Shown here in pieces: positions 44,228 to 53,100 of a DNA stretch of 64,000 nt. Origin of the DNA: an uncultured Collinsella sp. (GTDB lineage Bacteria > Actinomycetota > Coriobacteriia > Coriobacteriales > Coriobacteriaceae); NCBI GenBank assembly GCA_959028445.1, contig CAUFRY010000005.1, positions 16,847 through 80,846 of the forward strand, given 5' to 3'. A program made the position numbers and the translations under genes. Within the stretch, counting starts at the first letter, position 1; the number at the start of each line of letters is the position of its first letter. The notes under the pieces were generated by a model that worked only from the letters and a program-made list of their open reading frames with translations, made no database searches and was not told the origin of the DNA.

Positions 44228-44419
44228 CTAAAGGAAGATGCTAGAGTCATGCTCCATAAGCTTAGGCTCACCGGACGAGATGGACTCTTCCAGAAGGTCG
44301 GCATATTCGCAAACGTGCCCGTAGAACATAGGCTCATAGCCGAACATCTCAATAAAGACGGGTTCGGCCTTCTCGATACGAGCTTTTGCAAGCTTCTCCT
44401 GCTTAACCTGGCTTTCCAT
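44228..44419 (-). CDS. Small hypothetical protein of the element
   Basis: The 63-residue acidic, helical protein starts MESQVKQEKL. GAGGAG lies 8 nt before the ATG at 44419, and a TTG one codon upstream is less likely. It is the last gene before the operon terminator. No family recognised. Confidence 0.6.
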   Translation of the reverse strand: MESQVKQEKLAKARIEKAEPVFIEMFGYEPMFYGHVCEYADLLEESISSGEPKLMEHDSSIFL

Positions 44420-44461
44420 CAAATCAGCTCCTCAAGCATCTCTTCGAATATTTTAGTTGAT

Positions 44462-44638
44462 TCAGGTAGGTATTTCCGCAGGACGGCGAGAGGTTCCGGG
44501 TTTGCGGTGCTTGCGCTTTCCCGCTGCCTCGGCCTCCGCCTCCTCGATCTCTTTGAGGGCGTGCGCAGCGCTCCACTGGGAACGACTGAGGGCATCGGGC
44601 ACCCATTCGGCATGGATAGCGGGCCTAGCCCTCTCCAT
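44462..44638 (-). CDS. Small hypothetical protein of the element (58 aa)
   Basis: The frame from the ATG at 44638 reads MERARPAIHAEWVPDALSRS and ends with a Glu/Ala-rich helix and a basic tail (SAAHALKEIEEAEAEAAGKR). Its third-position GC is high, which favours it over the longer overlapping frame at 44419-44613. AGAGGGG lies 7 nt upstream, and it overlaps the end of the zinc-ribbon frame. Function unknown. Confidence 0.6.
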   Translation of the reverse strand: MERARPAIHAEWVPDALSRSQWSAAHALKEIEEAEAEAAGKRKHRKPGTSRRPAEIPT

Positions 44639-45433
44639 GCCTATTCCCCTCTGCCGTGGCGGGGCCGTCCGTTAGGAGCATCGAGCGTTCGAGCGTATAG
44701 CCCTCCGTGCCTCTCCTCGCCTCGTATCCGGGCGGCAACTCGATACCGTGCTCCCCGCAGGCGTCCGTGGTGTAGGCGGCCCCGTTGGTGTCGAGTCGGG
44801 CCACCGCCCGCTTTCCGCATACCGGGCACGGGGCGTGGAACAGCCCCCGCCCGTTTCGTAGGCGGGCGCACCCAATGCATCATCAACTAGTCCCATAGTT
44901 GATAGTCCCATAGTAGATAGTGTGTCCGGAGGTACGTCGGGAGGTATGTCCGGAGGTACGCCGGGCGTTTCCCCTGTTGGTTGCCTCTTTCCGCTTTGAG
45001 TGCTCACCCGAGTACTGCCCCCTGTACTCGTCGAGTACTCGGCCTGTACTCGCTGAGTACTCCCATGAGTACTCGCCTCGTGCTCGCGGAGTACTGCCCG
45101 AGTTGCCGCCGCCGAATCTGCGGCAAGCTGTCGCCTCGATACGGCCCCCGCGCCCGTGCCCGGTCGGGTGTCCGGGCGCGACGGGTCGGCTTTGAGCGAG
45201 GCGTTGGCCCGTGCCTTGAGCACGTTGGGGCGGGCGCACATGTAGGCACTGCGGGCGGCTTTCGAGATATGCCCCGGTTCCTCGCCGTAGAGCGCTAGGC
45301 CGTATACCGCGTTGAGTGCCTCGCCCCTCGCCCTCGGCGTCAAATCGTCGAATATCGGGGCCAATGTATCGGCGTTGAACTTGAAGAAATGCATACAGCT
45401 GTTGGCGTATGCCCGGCGCTCCTCCTCATCCAT
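44625..45433 (-). CDS. Element protein with zinc ribbon reached by a -1 frame change
   Basis: From the ATG at 45433 the frame codes MDEEERRAYANSCMHFFKFN..., a conserved-looking N-terminus similar in style to phage replication-accessory proteins. A repeat-rich middle follows (PPDIPPDVPPD, LSTMGLSTMGL). At about 44880 the coding signal moves to the -1 frame, giving CIGCARLRNGRGLFHAPCPV, then CGKR and a Cys/His-containing tail to a stop at 44625. Continuing in frame 0 instead ends at 44672 with noncoding-like sequence. A frameshift, programmed or mutational, or a separate overlapping gene without a clear start would explain it. Confidence 0.6.
44889..44960. repeat. Two adjacent short tandem repeats
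   Basis: AGTCCCATAGTTGAT and AGTCCCATAGTAGAT (44889-44918) are followed by repeats of the GTCCGGAGGTA type (44924-44960). They encode LSTMG and PPD repeats. Confidence 0.7.
45009..45105. repeat. Cluster of GAGTACT(C) iteron-like repeats
   Basis: At least six copies of GAGTACT or GTACTCG occur within about 95 bp, some as palindromes (CGAGTACTCG). The density is far above the surroundings. They might be an iteron-type protein-binding array or simply coding repeats. Confidence 0.55.
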
Positions 45434-45629
45434 CGGCTACCCCCACGAGGGCAAGGGCCGACTTGCGGGTTACGTAGACGCGCCGCCCTATGCGCACCTC
45501 GTCGAGTGCCCCATGTCTGATGAGGCGGCGAACGTCCCTCTCGCTGAGGTCGAGCACCGCGCCCGCCTGAGCCGACGTTATGAGCCTCCCCATGTTCACG
45601 GGCACGGGCCTAATGTCCTCGTTCCACAC
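45426..45629 (-). CDS. HTH_17/excisionase-type DNA-binding protein
   Basis: The 67-residue protein has a MerR-like winged helix: LITSAQAGAVLDLSERDVRR, then LIRHGALDEVRIGRRVYV. It overlaps the next gene by 8 nt. Such small proteins act as excisionases or as regulators of element genes. GC and codon use fit the operon. Confidence 0.75.
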   Translation of the reverse strand: MWNEDIRPVPVNMGRLITSAQAGAVLDLSERDVRRLIRHGALDEVRIGRRVYVTRKSALALVGVADG

Positions 45630-45843
45630 TGCCGCCGTCCCCTCTCTTTCGCCTCGCTATCTCGCGCCCGATGGCCTCGATACGGCCCCGCGCCCAAGCG
45701 CGGTAGGGCTGTCTGTACCCCTTGGCGGCTAGACGGGCCGTGAGGCGGTCTATCTCCTCGCCCATCTGCCGCCCGGTCATTCCCGGAACGTCGGCGTTCG
45801 CCGCGCGCCTCGCGGCCCCGAGCGCCGCCCTGATCGGCCTCAT
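45610..45843 (-). CDS. Small basic hypothetical protein of the element
   Basis: The 77-residue Arg/Ala-rich protein is predicted helical. It begins 10 nt after the excisionase-like gene and overlaps the next gene. No family recognised; it may bind nucleic acid because of its charge. Confidence 0.5.
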   Translation of the reverse strand: MRPIRAALGAARRAANADVPGMTGRQMGEEIDRLTARLAAKGYRQPYRAWARGRIEAIGREIARRKRGDGGSVERGH

Positions 45844-45853
45844 GCGCCGCGCC

Positions 45854-46078
45854 CTAGATGAGGCCCGCGTATGCGAGCAGGGAATCGCGGTTGACGTTCC
45901 AGCGGGTGCCAGTATTCGAGGCTTTGAGCTGTCCGCTTTGGCAGGCGCGGGCGATAGTCACGCGCGAGCGACGGGCGATAGCTGCCGCCTCCGGTGCCGT
46001 GAGCGGGTTGGGAATATCGGAATAGCGGCCCTCGTTCGCGGCTTTCCTGAGTTCGTCAAGATGTTCCTGAGTGCACAT
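45854..46078 (-). CDS. Excisionase-like DNA-binding protein
   Basis: The 74-residue protein carries a helix-turn-helix (TAPEAAAIARRSRVTIARAC, then QSGQLKASNTGTRW). GGAGGG lies 8-9 nt before the ATG. It is the first gene of the element's main operon, downstream of a palindromic operator candidate. It probably guides Int in excision, by analogy. Confidence 0.7.
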   Translation of the reverse strand: MCTQEHLDELRKAANEGRYSDIPNPLTAPEAAAIARRSRVTIARACQSGQLKASNTGTRWNVNRDSLLAYAGLI

Positions 46079-46122
46079 GGGTATGTCCCTCCAATGGTTC
46101 GGTTGCTATCTTCTTGAGCGCT

Positions 46123-46137
46123 CTATAACGGTTATAG
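46123..46137. promoter_or_regulatory. Candidate repressor operator
   Basis: CTATAAC-G-GTTATAG is a perfect odd palindrome, 45 nt before the excisionase-like gene and probably within its promoter. Confidence 0.5.
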
Positions 46138-46157
46138 CCATGTTGCAACGAAACATA

Positions 46158-46200
46158 AAACAGGCGCTCTACCTGCGATTATTCAGTAGAGCGCCTGTTT
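46158..46200. terminator. Hairpin between element operons
   Basis: AAACAGGCGCTCTAC (46158-46172) pairs exactly with GTAGAGCGCCTGTTT (46186-46200). It probably terminates the int-repressor transcript on the minus strand. Confidence 0.7.
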
Positions 46201-46297
46201 CGTGACGTGCTGTTAAATTATCGGTCTATCCGTGCTGGCACTATGTCAATGCGATTTAGTGACTCCAGTAAACGTGTCGGGCGGATTGAAAAGATTT

Positions 46298-46849
46298 TCA
46301 TTTCTGCGTTGCCTCTAGCGCCGCGATGGCTCTGGCAAGTTCGTTTGCCTCCTCTGTCTCGCCATTGCAAAACATCAGTCCGCGTATAACCTCTAGCAGA
46401 ATATCGACCTGTGGGTCGGTCAGCCGGTTCAACGCCTCGGACGCAAACCTGCGTTTCGTTTTCGCAACGTCTATGTACGGAGGTGGAGCCATTTTCGGCG
46501 CAACGTAGCGCGCAATATCCGCGTCAGGGTCAGCGGCCCCTCGCCTGTGCAGTATCTCCGAAACGGCCCTAAGCACACACAAAGCTCTGTGCGGTTCGAG
46601 GTCATCGCGTCTTGTCCAGTTCGTCACCGTCGCCCGGGATACCTGCAACTCGGCGGCTAGCTCTTTCCGGGGAATGTCGAATCTTTTGAGTAGCTCCACG
46701 ATACCGCGCCCGCCGTCGAGAAACGTTGAGAACGGAGGGACGCCGAAGCGCCACGCCCCCTTATTGAGCCTTTCGACGGCCTCGACGTTTAGGGAAATTG
46801 CCCTCGTTTTACCGTGCTTATCCTGATGTTCGATATATTCGGCGACCAT
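46298..46849 (-). CDS. HTH transcriptional regulator of the element
   Basis: About 183 residues. A helix-turn-helix (RKELAAELQVSRATVTNW) lies in the middle, followed by an acidic/basic helical C-terminus. The ATG overlaps the integrase stop (TGATG), so the two are coupled. Probably the element's repressor. The sequence is less GC-rich than the other element genes. Confidence 0.75.
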   Translation of the reverse strand: MVAEYIEHQDKHGKTRAISLNVEAVERLNKGAWRFGVPPFSTFLDGGRGIVELLKRFDIPRKELAAELQVSRATVTNWTRRDDLEPHRALCVLRAVSEILHRRGAADPDADIARYVAPKMAPPPYIDVAKTKRRFASEALNRLTDPQVDILLEVIRGLMFCNGETEEANELARAIAALEATQK

Positions 46850-48051
46850 CACGCCTCACCGCCCGACAAAACGGTTTGCATGGTCTGGGCCGCGCGTTGC
46901 TTGCCCTCGGCTGTCGCGTCGGCGTAGATGTTGAGCGTCATTGCCGCGTTCGAGTGCCCCATAGACGCGGATATTGCCTTAATGTCCACGTGTGCGGCTA
47001 CGGCCATGGTCGCAAACGTGTGCCGCAGGTCGTGGAACGTCGGGCGGGTTCCCCTCGTCCCTTTCAGCTCAAGCGCCTCGGCAAGGTTGCGCCACCTCTG
47101 CCAAATCGTGTTGGGGCGCATGAAACCGCCGCGAATGTCCCCGAGCACGTAGAGCGCCCCGGTAAAAGGCACGCCCGCAGCACGGCAGGCGGACTCCATC
47201 TCATCGCGCCGGGCCACGAGATCGGCGGCAAGCTCTGAGCCGAAATACACCGCGCGGGCGCTGCCGTCGTTCTTGGGGTCTTTGGCGTAGAACCTCGTCC
47301 CGTCGCGGCCTATGCTGTCCTCCACCTTGAGCACGCCGCTATCGGTATCGACGTTGGCCCACCGGAGGCCGCATATCTCGCCCTCCCTCATGCCCGTGTA
47401 TAGGGCGATTTTGACCCCGAGCATGGCGGGCGTCATGCCCGCCACCCTGAGCACCTCGCGCACGGTTCGCACGCCCTCGGCGGTAAGCGAGTTGGGGCGC
47501 GGGCGTCCGGCCTTGGGCGGCTTTACGCCTCGGGTCGGGTCTTTGCCCAACAAATCGGTATCGACGGCCTGATTGCACGCAGACCGTAGCAGCGTGAGCG
47601 CCTTTTTCATCGTGCCGGGGGCGTATGTCTCGCCCATCTTGGCAACCCACGCCCTCACCATGTCCGGGTTGAGATCGGAAAGCGCCACCTCCCCGAGCAG
47701 CGGGGAAATGATGTTGTCGAGCAGACGCCCGTACTCGTTGAACGTTGACGGGTCGATACTCGGGCGCTTGCCGTCGATATAGCGGCGAACGTAGGCGGCC
47801 ACGGTAAGCACCGTCTCCGGGTCGAACCCCAGAACAGCCAACGCCGCGCCCTCGCGCTGTCTCTGGTTCCACTTGGCCTCCATGGCCGCGCGCCACTCCT
47901 CAAGCTCTTTCTGGGCCGCGCGTTTTCCGGTGGCCTTGAGGGCTTTGGTCGTTTTCCTCCTCGCACCGTCCTCGTCGATGTATTTCAGCGCCGCGCGGTA
48001 TTTCCCGCCCCTGCTTTCGAGGTTCGCGGCTATGTAGTGCGTGTACTCCAT
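46849..48051 (-). CDS. Tyrosine-recombinase integrase
   Basis: The 400-residue integrase has an N-terminal arm-binding domain (SRGGKYRAALKYIDEDG), a SAM-like core-binding domain and the catalytic domain. Catalytic residues are visible: TGMREGEICGLRW (Arg I), FHDLRHTFAT (HxxR), GHSNAAMTLNIY (His and nucleophilic Tyr). GGAG lies 5 nt before the ATG at 48051. It sits 148 nt from the right attachment repeat and should catalyse insertion into tRNA-Gly. Confidence 0.95.
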   Translation of the reverse strand: MEYTHYIAANLESRGGKYRAALKYIDEDGARRKTTKALKATGKRAAQKELEEWRAAMEAKWNQRQREGAALAVLGFDPETVLTVAAYVRRYIDGKRPSIDPSTFNEYGRLLDNIISPLLGEVALSDLNPDMVRAWVAKMGETYAPGTMKKALTLLRSACNQAVDTDLLGKDPTRGVKPPKAGRPRPNSLTAEGVRTVREVLRVAGMTPAMLGVKIALYTGMREGEICGLRWANVDTDSGVLKVEDSIGRDGTRFYAKDPKNDGSARAVYFGSELAADLVARRDEMESACRAAGVPFTGALYVLGDIRGGFMRPNTIWQRWRNLAEALELKGTRGTRPTFHDLRHTFATMAVAAHVDIKAISASMGHSNAAMTLNIYADATAEGKQRAAQTMQTVLSGGEA

Positions 48052-48060
48052 GCGTGCTCC

Positions 48061-48116
48061 GTAGACCAAAACGTAGACCAAATGTAGACCAAATAGCGTG
48101 TACTGCTTTGGTCTAC
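48061..48116. repeat. Integrase arm-type sites, right cluster
   Basis: GTAGACCAAA occurs at 48061, 48073 and 48084, and inverted as TTTGGTCTAC at 48107-48116. The same unit lies near the left end. They flank the integrase start, so Int may also autoregulate. Confidence 0.7.
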
Positions 48117-48198
48117 GTTGCACATTATGGCACATAACGCGCGTTTTACCTGCAACGATAGCAACGCTTTTTATCTCTTTGAACACTTGCGTGTAAGA

Positions 48199-48243
48199 TT
48201 CCCAAGCTGACACTCGCGGGTTCGAGTCCCGTTGCCCGCTCCA
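48199..48243. repeat. attR (45-bp core)
   Basis: Exact copy of 43171-43215, the 3' part of tRNA-Gly. Confidence 0.95.
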
Positions 48244-48254
48244 GTAAAAAGCAC

Positions 48255-48287
48255 AAGCACGACACCGTTCTGGTGCCGTGCTTTTTT
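48255..48287 (+). terminator. Displaced terminator of tRNA-Gly
   Basis: AAGCACGACACC pairs with GGTGCCGTGCTT (one mismatch) and six T follow. It lies 12 nt after attR, where it would terminate tRNA-Gly in an unoccupied chromosome. Confidence 0.8.
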
Positions 48288-48435
48288 CAATAAAGTGCCG
48301 GGACTCGAACCCGACAGGGTGCGAGCGTTAAATAAACGCGAAGCGTTTATAGCGAGCAGGCAAGATCGCCGATAGGCGACCGCAGCCGGTGCGGATTTGC
48401 GAAGCAAATACGCGGACGTCCCGTTGCCCGCTCCA
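48288..48435. other. tRNA-derived scar with hairpins
   Basis: Begins with an inverted T-arm copy (CGGGACTCGAACCC, about 48299-48312) and ends with GTCCCGTTGCCCGCTCCA (48418-48435), the last 18 nt of tRNA-Gly. Between are hairpins ATAAACGC-GAA-GCGTTTAT (48332-48350) and ATTTGC-GAA-GCAAAT (48395-48409). It could be a scar of an earlier insertion or a small structured RNA. Confidence 0.5.
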
Positions 48436-48537
48436 ATCTCAAAATGTTAGGTTAATGCCCGTAGCTCATACGGGCACCTGCGCACGGTACAATGGTTGGG
48501 TTACGACCAACGTGCCAATAACCAAAAAGGAGCCGCT

Positions 48538-49881
48538 ATGATCGATCGCTATACCCGCCCGGAGATGGGACACATCTTCTCCCTCGAGAACAAGTACGCC
48601 ATTTGGCAGGAGATCGAGGTCCTGGCCTGCGAGGCCCAGGCGGAGCTCGGCAAGATCGGTATTTCCAAAGAAGAGGCCCAGTGGATTCGCGACCACGCCA
48701 ACTTTGAGAAGGAGAAGGTTGACGAGATCGAGGAGGTCACGCGCCACGATGTCATCGCCTTCCTGACCAACATGAAGGAGTACATCGACGCCGACGTCCC
48801 CGAGGGCGAGCCCAAGCCCAGCCGCTGGGTTCACTACGGTATGACCAGCTCTGACCTGGGTGATACGGCTCTGTGCTACCAGCTCACTCAGGCTTGCGAC
48901 CTTATCATCGAGGACGTCAAGAAGCTCGGCGAGATCTGCAAGCGCCGTGCCTTCGAGGAGCGCAACACGCTCTGCGCCGGCCGTACTCACGGTATTCACG
49001 CCGAGCCGATGACCTTCGGCATGAAGTTTGGCTCTTGGGCTTGGGAGCTCAAGCGCGATTTGGACCGTCTTGAGGATGCCCGCAAGAACGTCGCCTTCGG
49101 TGCCATCTCGGGCGCTGTCGGCACGTACAGCTCCATCGAGCCGTTCGTGGAGGAGTATGTCTGCGAGCACCTTGGCCTGGTCCACGATCCGCTGTCCACG
49201 CAGGTCATCAGCCGCGATCACCACGCCTACCTTGCCGGCGTGCTTGCCACTACAGCGGCCACCTGCGAGCGCATCGCGACCGAGGTCCGCAACCTGCAGA
49301 AGACCGATACGCTCGAGGCCGAGGAGCCGTTCCGCAAGGGCCAAAAGGGCAGCTCCGCCATGCCGCACAAGCGCAACCCCATCACCATGGAGAAGGTCTG
49401 TGGCCTGTCGCGCGTCGTGAAGTCCAACGCTCAGGTCGCCTTTGACAACGTTGCCCTGTGGCACGAGCGCGACATTTCGCACTCCTCTGCCGAGCGCGTC
49501 GCCCAGGCCGATAGCTTCATCGCCCTTGACCACATGTTCCAGTGCCTCATCCGCGTCATCGACGGCCTGCAGCTGTACCCTGCCCGCATGATGGCCAATC
49601 TCAACAAGACCCGCGGCCTCATCTTCTCCTCCAAGGTGCTGCTGGCTCTCGTCGATACAGGCATCACCCGCGAGGATGCCTATGCCATCGTGCAGGAAAA
49701 CGCCATGGCCACGTGGCACGAGGTGCAGGATTGCGTCTCCGGTCCTACCTTTAAGGAGCGCCTCGAGGCCGATCCGCGCTGCACCGTCAGCCAGGAGAAG
49801 CTCGACGAGATCTTTGACCCGTGGGACTTCCTCACCCGCATCGACACGGTCTTCGATCGCCTGGAGCAGCTCGAGTTCTAA
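48538..49881 (+). CDS. purB: Adenylosuccinate lyase
   Basis: The 447-residue fumarase/aspartase-superfamily enzyme has the signature GSSAMPHKRNP and the catalytic His in CAGRTHGIHAEP. It cleaves SAICAR and adenylosuccinate, acting twice in purine synthesis. AAGGAG lies 6 nt before the ATG. Codon use is strongly biased, as in highly expressed genes. purC, the preceding pathway step, is 11 kb away. Confidence 0.96.
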   Translation: MIDRYTRPEMGHIFSLENKYAIWQEIEVLACEAQAELGKIGISKEEAQWIRDHANFEKEKVDEIEEVTRHDVIAFLTNMKEYIDADVPEGEPKPSRWVHYGMTSSDLGDTALCYQLTQACDLIIEDVKKLGEICKRRAFEERNTLCAGRTHGIHAEPMTFGMKFGSWAWELKRDLDRLEDARKNVAFGAISGAVGTYSSIEPFVEEYVCEHLGLVHDPLSTQVISRDHHAYLAGVLATTAATCERIATEVRNLQKTDTLEAEEPFRKGQKGSSAMPHKRNPITMEKVCGLSRVVKSNAQVAFDNVALWHERDISHSSAERVAQADSFIALDHMFQCLIRVIDGLQLYPARMMANLNKTRGLIFSSKVLLALVDTGITREDAYAIVQENAMATWHEVQDCVSGPTFKERLEADPRCTVSQEKLDEIFDPWDFLTRIDTVFDRLEQLEF

Positions 49882-49950
49882 TTGACCGATCGGGGAGGTA
49901 GTCAAATCGATCAATTCTCCGCGGCCCTCGTTCGAGTGCGACTTTCCAAC

Positions 49951-49990
49951 ACAAGCCCCGCTCGCAGCTCGCTCTGCCAGCGGGGCTTGT
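49951..49990 (+). terminator. Hairpin after purB
   Basis: ACAAGCCCCGCT (49951-49962) pairs exactly with AGCGGGGCTTGT (49979-49990). No T-run follows, so termination is uncertain. Confidence 0.45.
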
Positions 49991-50174
49991 GCATGAGCGC
50001 ACCTAGAAAGCTGGACGTCAGCGATATATGCGCGTCAACTGTGCTGCTTGCCGATAATTTGAGACATCTGACAAACATTACCTTGCCGGTAACTGTCGGG
50101 GGGGGGTATCCTTAAGCCAATTTTAAGGTGTGGGAGAATGCTGCGTTTTTTCACGAGAGATTGGACTTAGGGGA

Positions 50175-53100
50175 ATGAGAAAAGGGTTTTGGAGGATAGC
50201 CACAGGCATCTGTGTTGCTTTAACGGCGGCAACGTTTGGGCTGACGGTGGCCGCTCCGCATGCGGATGCTGTCATGCTGGAGTCGCAGGACGGTTCCATG
50301 GGTGCATCGTTTCTCCCATACGATTCGTCTACAGGCGATGTGTGGTCAGAATTTGATGTCGCTGTTGGACAGACGGTGAAAGGAAGGCTTTCCTTTTTTA
50401 ATAAAAATCACGAATGGGCGCACATTGACCCTAGCGATATCGATATCACATCGTCTGACGAGGATATCGCTAAGGTAAGTTATGAGTCACATAGTTGGGT
50501 ATTGACAATTAGCCCCACCAAAGTTGGCACAACGACTATAACCCTGAAGAGCAAGACCGACGAGAGTTTAAACGGTTCTCTTAAGATTAAAAGTGTGGCT
50601 AAAGTCAATCCAATTAAGGTCAGTTTCGTTTCTTACGACCAATCTGGTGCGACAACAAACACCGCAACGCTGGGTTACACGGATGATTGTCCGCAAAAAT
50701 GCGGGAACACGCATTATGCATTACTAGAGGGGAGAGTTGACGTTCGTCCCGTGGACGAGAGCCGTGCGGCCACATATTTTGTTATTAAGGAAGACCCCTC
50801 AAAGGATTCCAAAGTCCAGGCAAGGGTGAATTCGAATTATTCATCATATGGAACTTCCGAGCTAAGCGCTTCTTTGCAACTCGAGGCGTTGTCGAAAGAT
50901 GCTAAAGAGGCCAAGGTTCTTGTCGACTATTGCAACGGTGAAGTTGAGACGAAGAAGCTATGTGATGTTGTAACCGAGAATCAGGAGCCCGGATTCAACG
51001 AGCGTGGGAACAAAAAGCAAAAGATGCTGGTTGGGGACAGCTATTATCTGACTGCCATTCTCAACGTTTCTCCAAATGAAGTACTGAAGGCATGCCAGCG
51101 CGCACATTGGGGTGCGGACTTTGGCGCTGTAACCTATTCTCTGGAAAGCAACGATGTCGTTGAGCTTATCGATGGTGAAAACTCGTTTAAGGCAATAAAG
51201 CCTGGCACCGTTAAGGCTCATGCTCGTGATGGCCTTGGCAATGACCATCCCTTTGAGATAGAGGTTGTCGACCCTGCGGAAGTGAGCCTTTCGAAGGCTA
51301 AGTTTGTGTCGAGCGATTATACATTTCCCTGTGAGGTCAGTTCAGATAGTATATCCAAAGATTGGCTTTGGCTGGAATGTGACAGGGGGTTTGAATATCC
51401 AAAGGGCGTGCTGAGTAAAAGCGCTGAGGAATTGATGGACTCCTATGCCGGCGCAAAGTATTCTTTCACTTCAGATAATCCGGATGTCCTCGAGGTAAAA
51501 GGACCGATGTTTAATGGTGGCAGTTACTTGGGGTATTTAGTGCCTCATAGTTACGGCGATGCAACGGTTTCAATGTACTTGGGTGGTCGTCTCTGCGACA
51601 CGATGACCGTTCATGTTGTCAAGCCTGGCGAGGAGCCTGCAAAGACTGCGGTTTCCATTGCGGACAGCTACTCAACCTCCATGGATAAAGGCACGACTCA
51701 GCAGCTGAAGGCAAAGGTCTCCCCTGATGACAAGGCCAGCCAAGTTGTTTGGTCCTCTTCCAACGAGAGCGTCCTTACCGTCGACGCTAACGGTCTTGTT
51801 ACCGCTGTCGGTGACGGTGATGCCACGATCACGGCAACGGTTGATGGGGTCTCTGCAACCACGGATGCGATTACGGTAACCACTCCGGTTGTAAAGGTGT
51901 CGGGCGTCAAGCTCAGCGTTTCAAACCTTAAGCTTGCTGTGGGCGGTGAGCCCTCGACGTTGACCGCAGCGGTTGAGCCCGATAATGCAACGAACAAGAA
52001 CTTGTCCTGGTCGTCGAGCGATCCTACGGTCGCCACGGTTGCAGACGGCGTCGTGACCCCGGTCAAGGCAGGTGTTGCTACGATTACCGTCACCACTGAG
52101 GACGGAGAGCATAGCGCCACGTGCAAGGTGACGGTTATTCAGCCTGCTACGGGCATCACGCTCGATAAGCAGAAGGTCGTGCTTGTGGGCGCTGCAACCG
52201 AGCAGCTTAAGGCGGCGGTCGTTCCCGCGGAGGCTAACCAGACGATTGTCTGGAAGTCCAGCAACGAAAGTGTCGCTACAGTCGATCAAACCGGAAAGGT
52301 GGCGGCTGTCTCCAAGGGCGCCGCAACCATCACCGTTTCGACTGAAGACGGCACCTATTCTCAGGATTGCGCGGTGACCGTCTCTAATCCCGCAACGAAC
52401 CTTACGGTCGACCAGAGCGTCCTCGGCCTCAAGAAGGGCGAAGAGGGCACCGTGAAGGTTTCTCTTGCTGGAACCCTTGCGGGTGAGGTCGACGAGACCA
52501 ATCTTGCTCTGGATGACACGGGCGCTTCGAAGGCGTTTAAGGTTGTCGACAACGGTGATGGCTCCTACACCGTTACCGCCCTCAAGACCGGTTCTGGTTC
52601 TTTTGTCATCACTGCAGGGTCGCTCTCCCAGACCGTTTCGGTGACCGTGACCAATCCCGCCCAAAAGGTTGAGCTCAACAAGACGAGCCTGTCCTTTACC
52701 GTCGGTGATGCCTCCACAAAGCTTTCCGCAACGGTGAGTCCTGCCGATGCAGACGATACGACGGTGAGCTGGACCTCCAGCGACTCGTCGATCGCCACGG
52801 TCAAAGACGGCGTCGTGACGCCGCTTAAGGCCGGTACCGCCACGATTACCGCCACCTGTGGCGACAAAACCGCGACCTGCGCCGTTATCGTAGCGGCAAA
52901 GACCATTGCAGGCGTTGCGGGTAGCAACGGAACGGACGTTAGCGTAAGCGCCGAGAACAATGTCGCTGCCGGCATTGCCCAGAACAACAGCATCTCTCTT
53001 GTGGTCGAGGAACCGACGGATCTTACCGATGCCGCCAATGCTACGATTTCCGGCCTTGAGCAAGGGGCTACCAAGGTTGCCGATAAGCTCGATATCAAGC

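Larger units (their letters stand above)
46079..46297. other. Control region of the element
   Basis: It separates the int-repressor pair from the main operon. It holds the palindrome CTATAACGGTTATAG (46123-46137), a good operator candidate for the HTH protein, and a 15-bp hairpin (46158-46200). No gene seen. Confidence 0.6.
43171..48243. mobile_element. 5.0-kb integrated element in tRNA-Gly
   Basis: A perfect 45-bp direct repeat (43171-43215 and 48199-48243) bounds a block of minus-strand genes. These are an integrase next to the right end, a repressor-like HTH gene, an excisionase-like gene and several small genes. The plus-strand terminator of tRNA-Gly now lies beyond the right end (48255-48287), as expected after insertion. 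I find no capsid, relaxase or recognisable replicase, so it may be a small satellite or a degraded element. Confidence 0.9.

Noticed and set aside
44419..44613. 64-codon frame in the element
   Set aside because: The overlapping 58-residue frame (44462-44638) has the stronger Shine-Dalgarno and third-position GC; this frame is basic and low-complexity.
44641..44886. 81-codon frame overlapping the zinc-ribbon region
   Set aside because: Its composition is Arg/Gly/His-rich and typical of an out-of-frame reading; the CxxC frame is more convincing.
45000..45110. CRISPR array
   Set aside because: Repeats are short, unevenly spaced and within coding sequence; no spacers of constant length and no cas genes.
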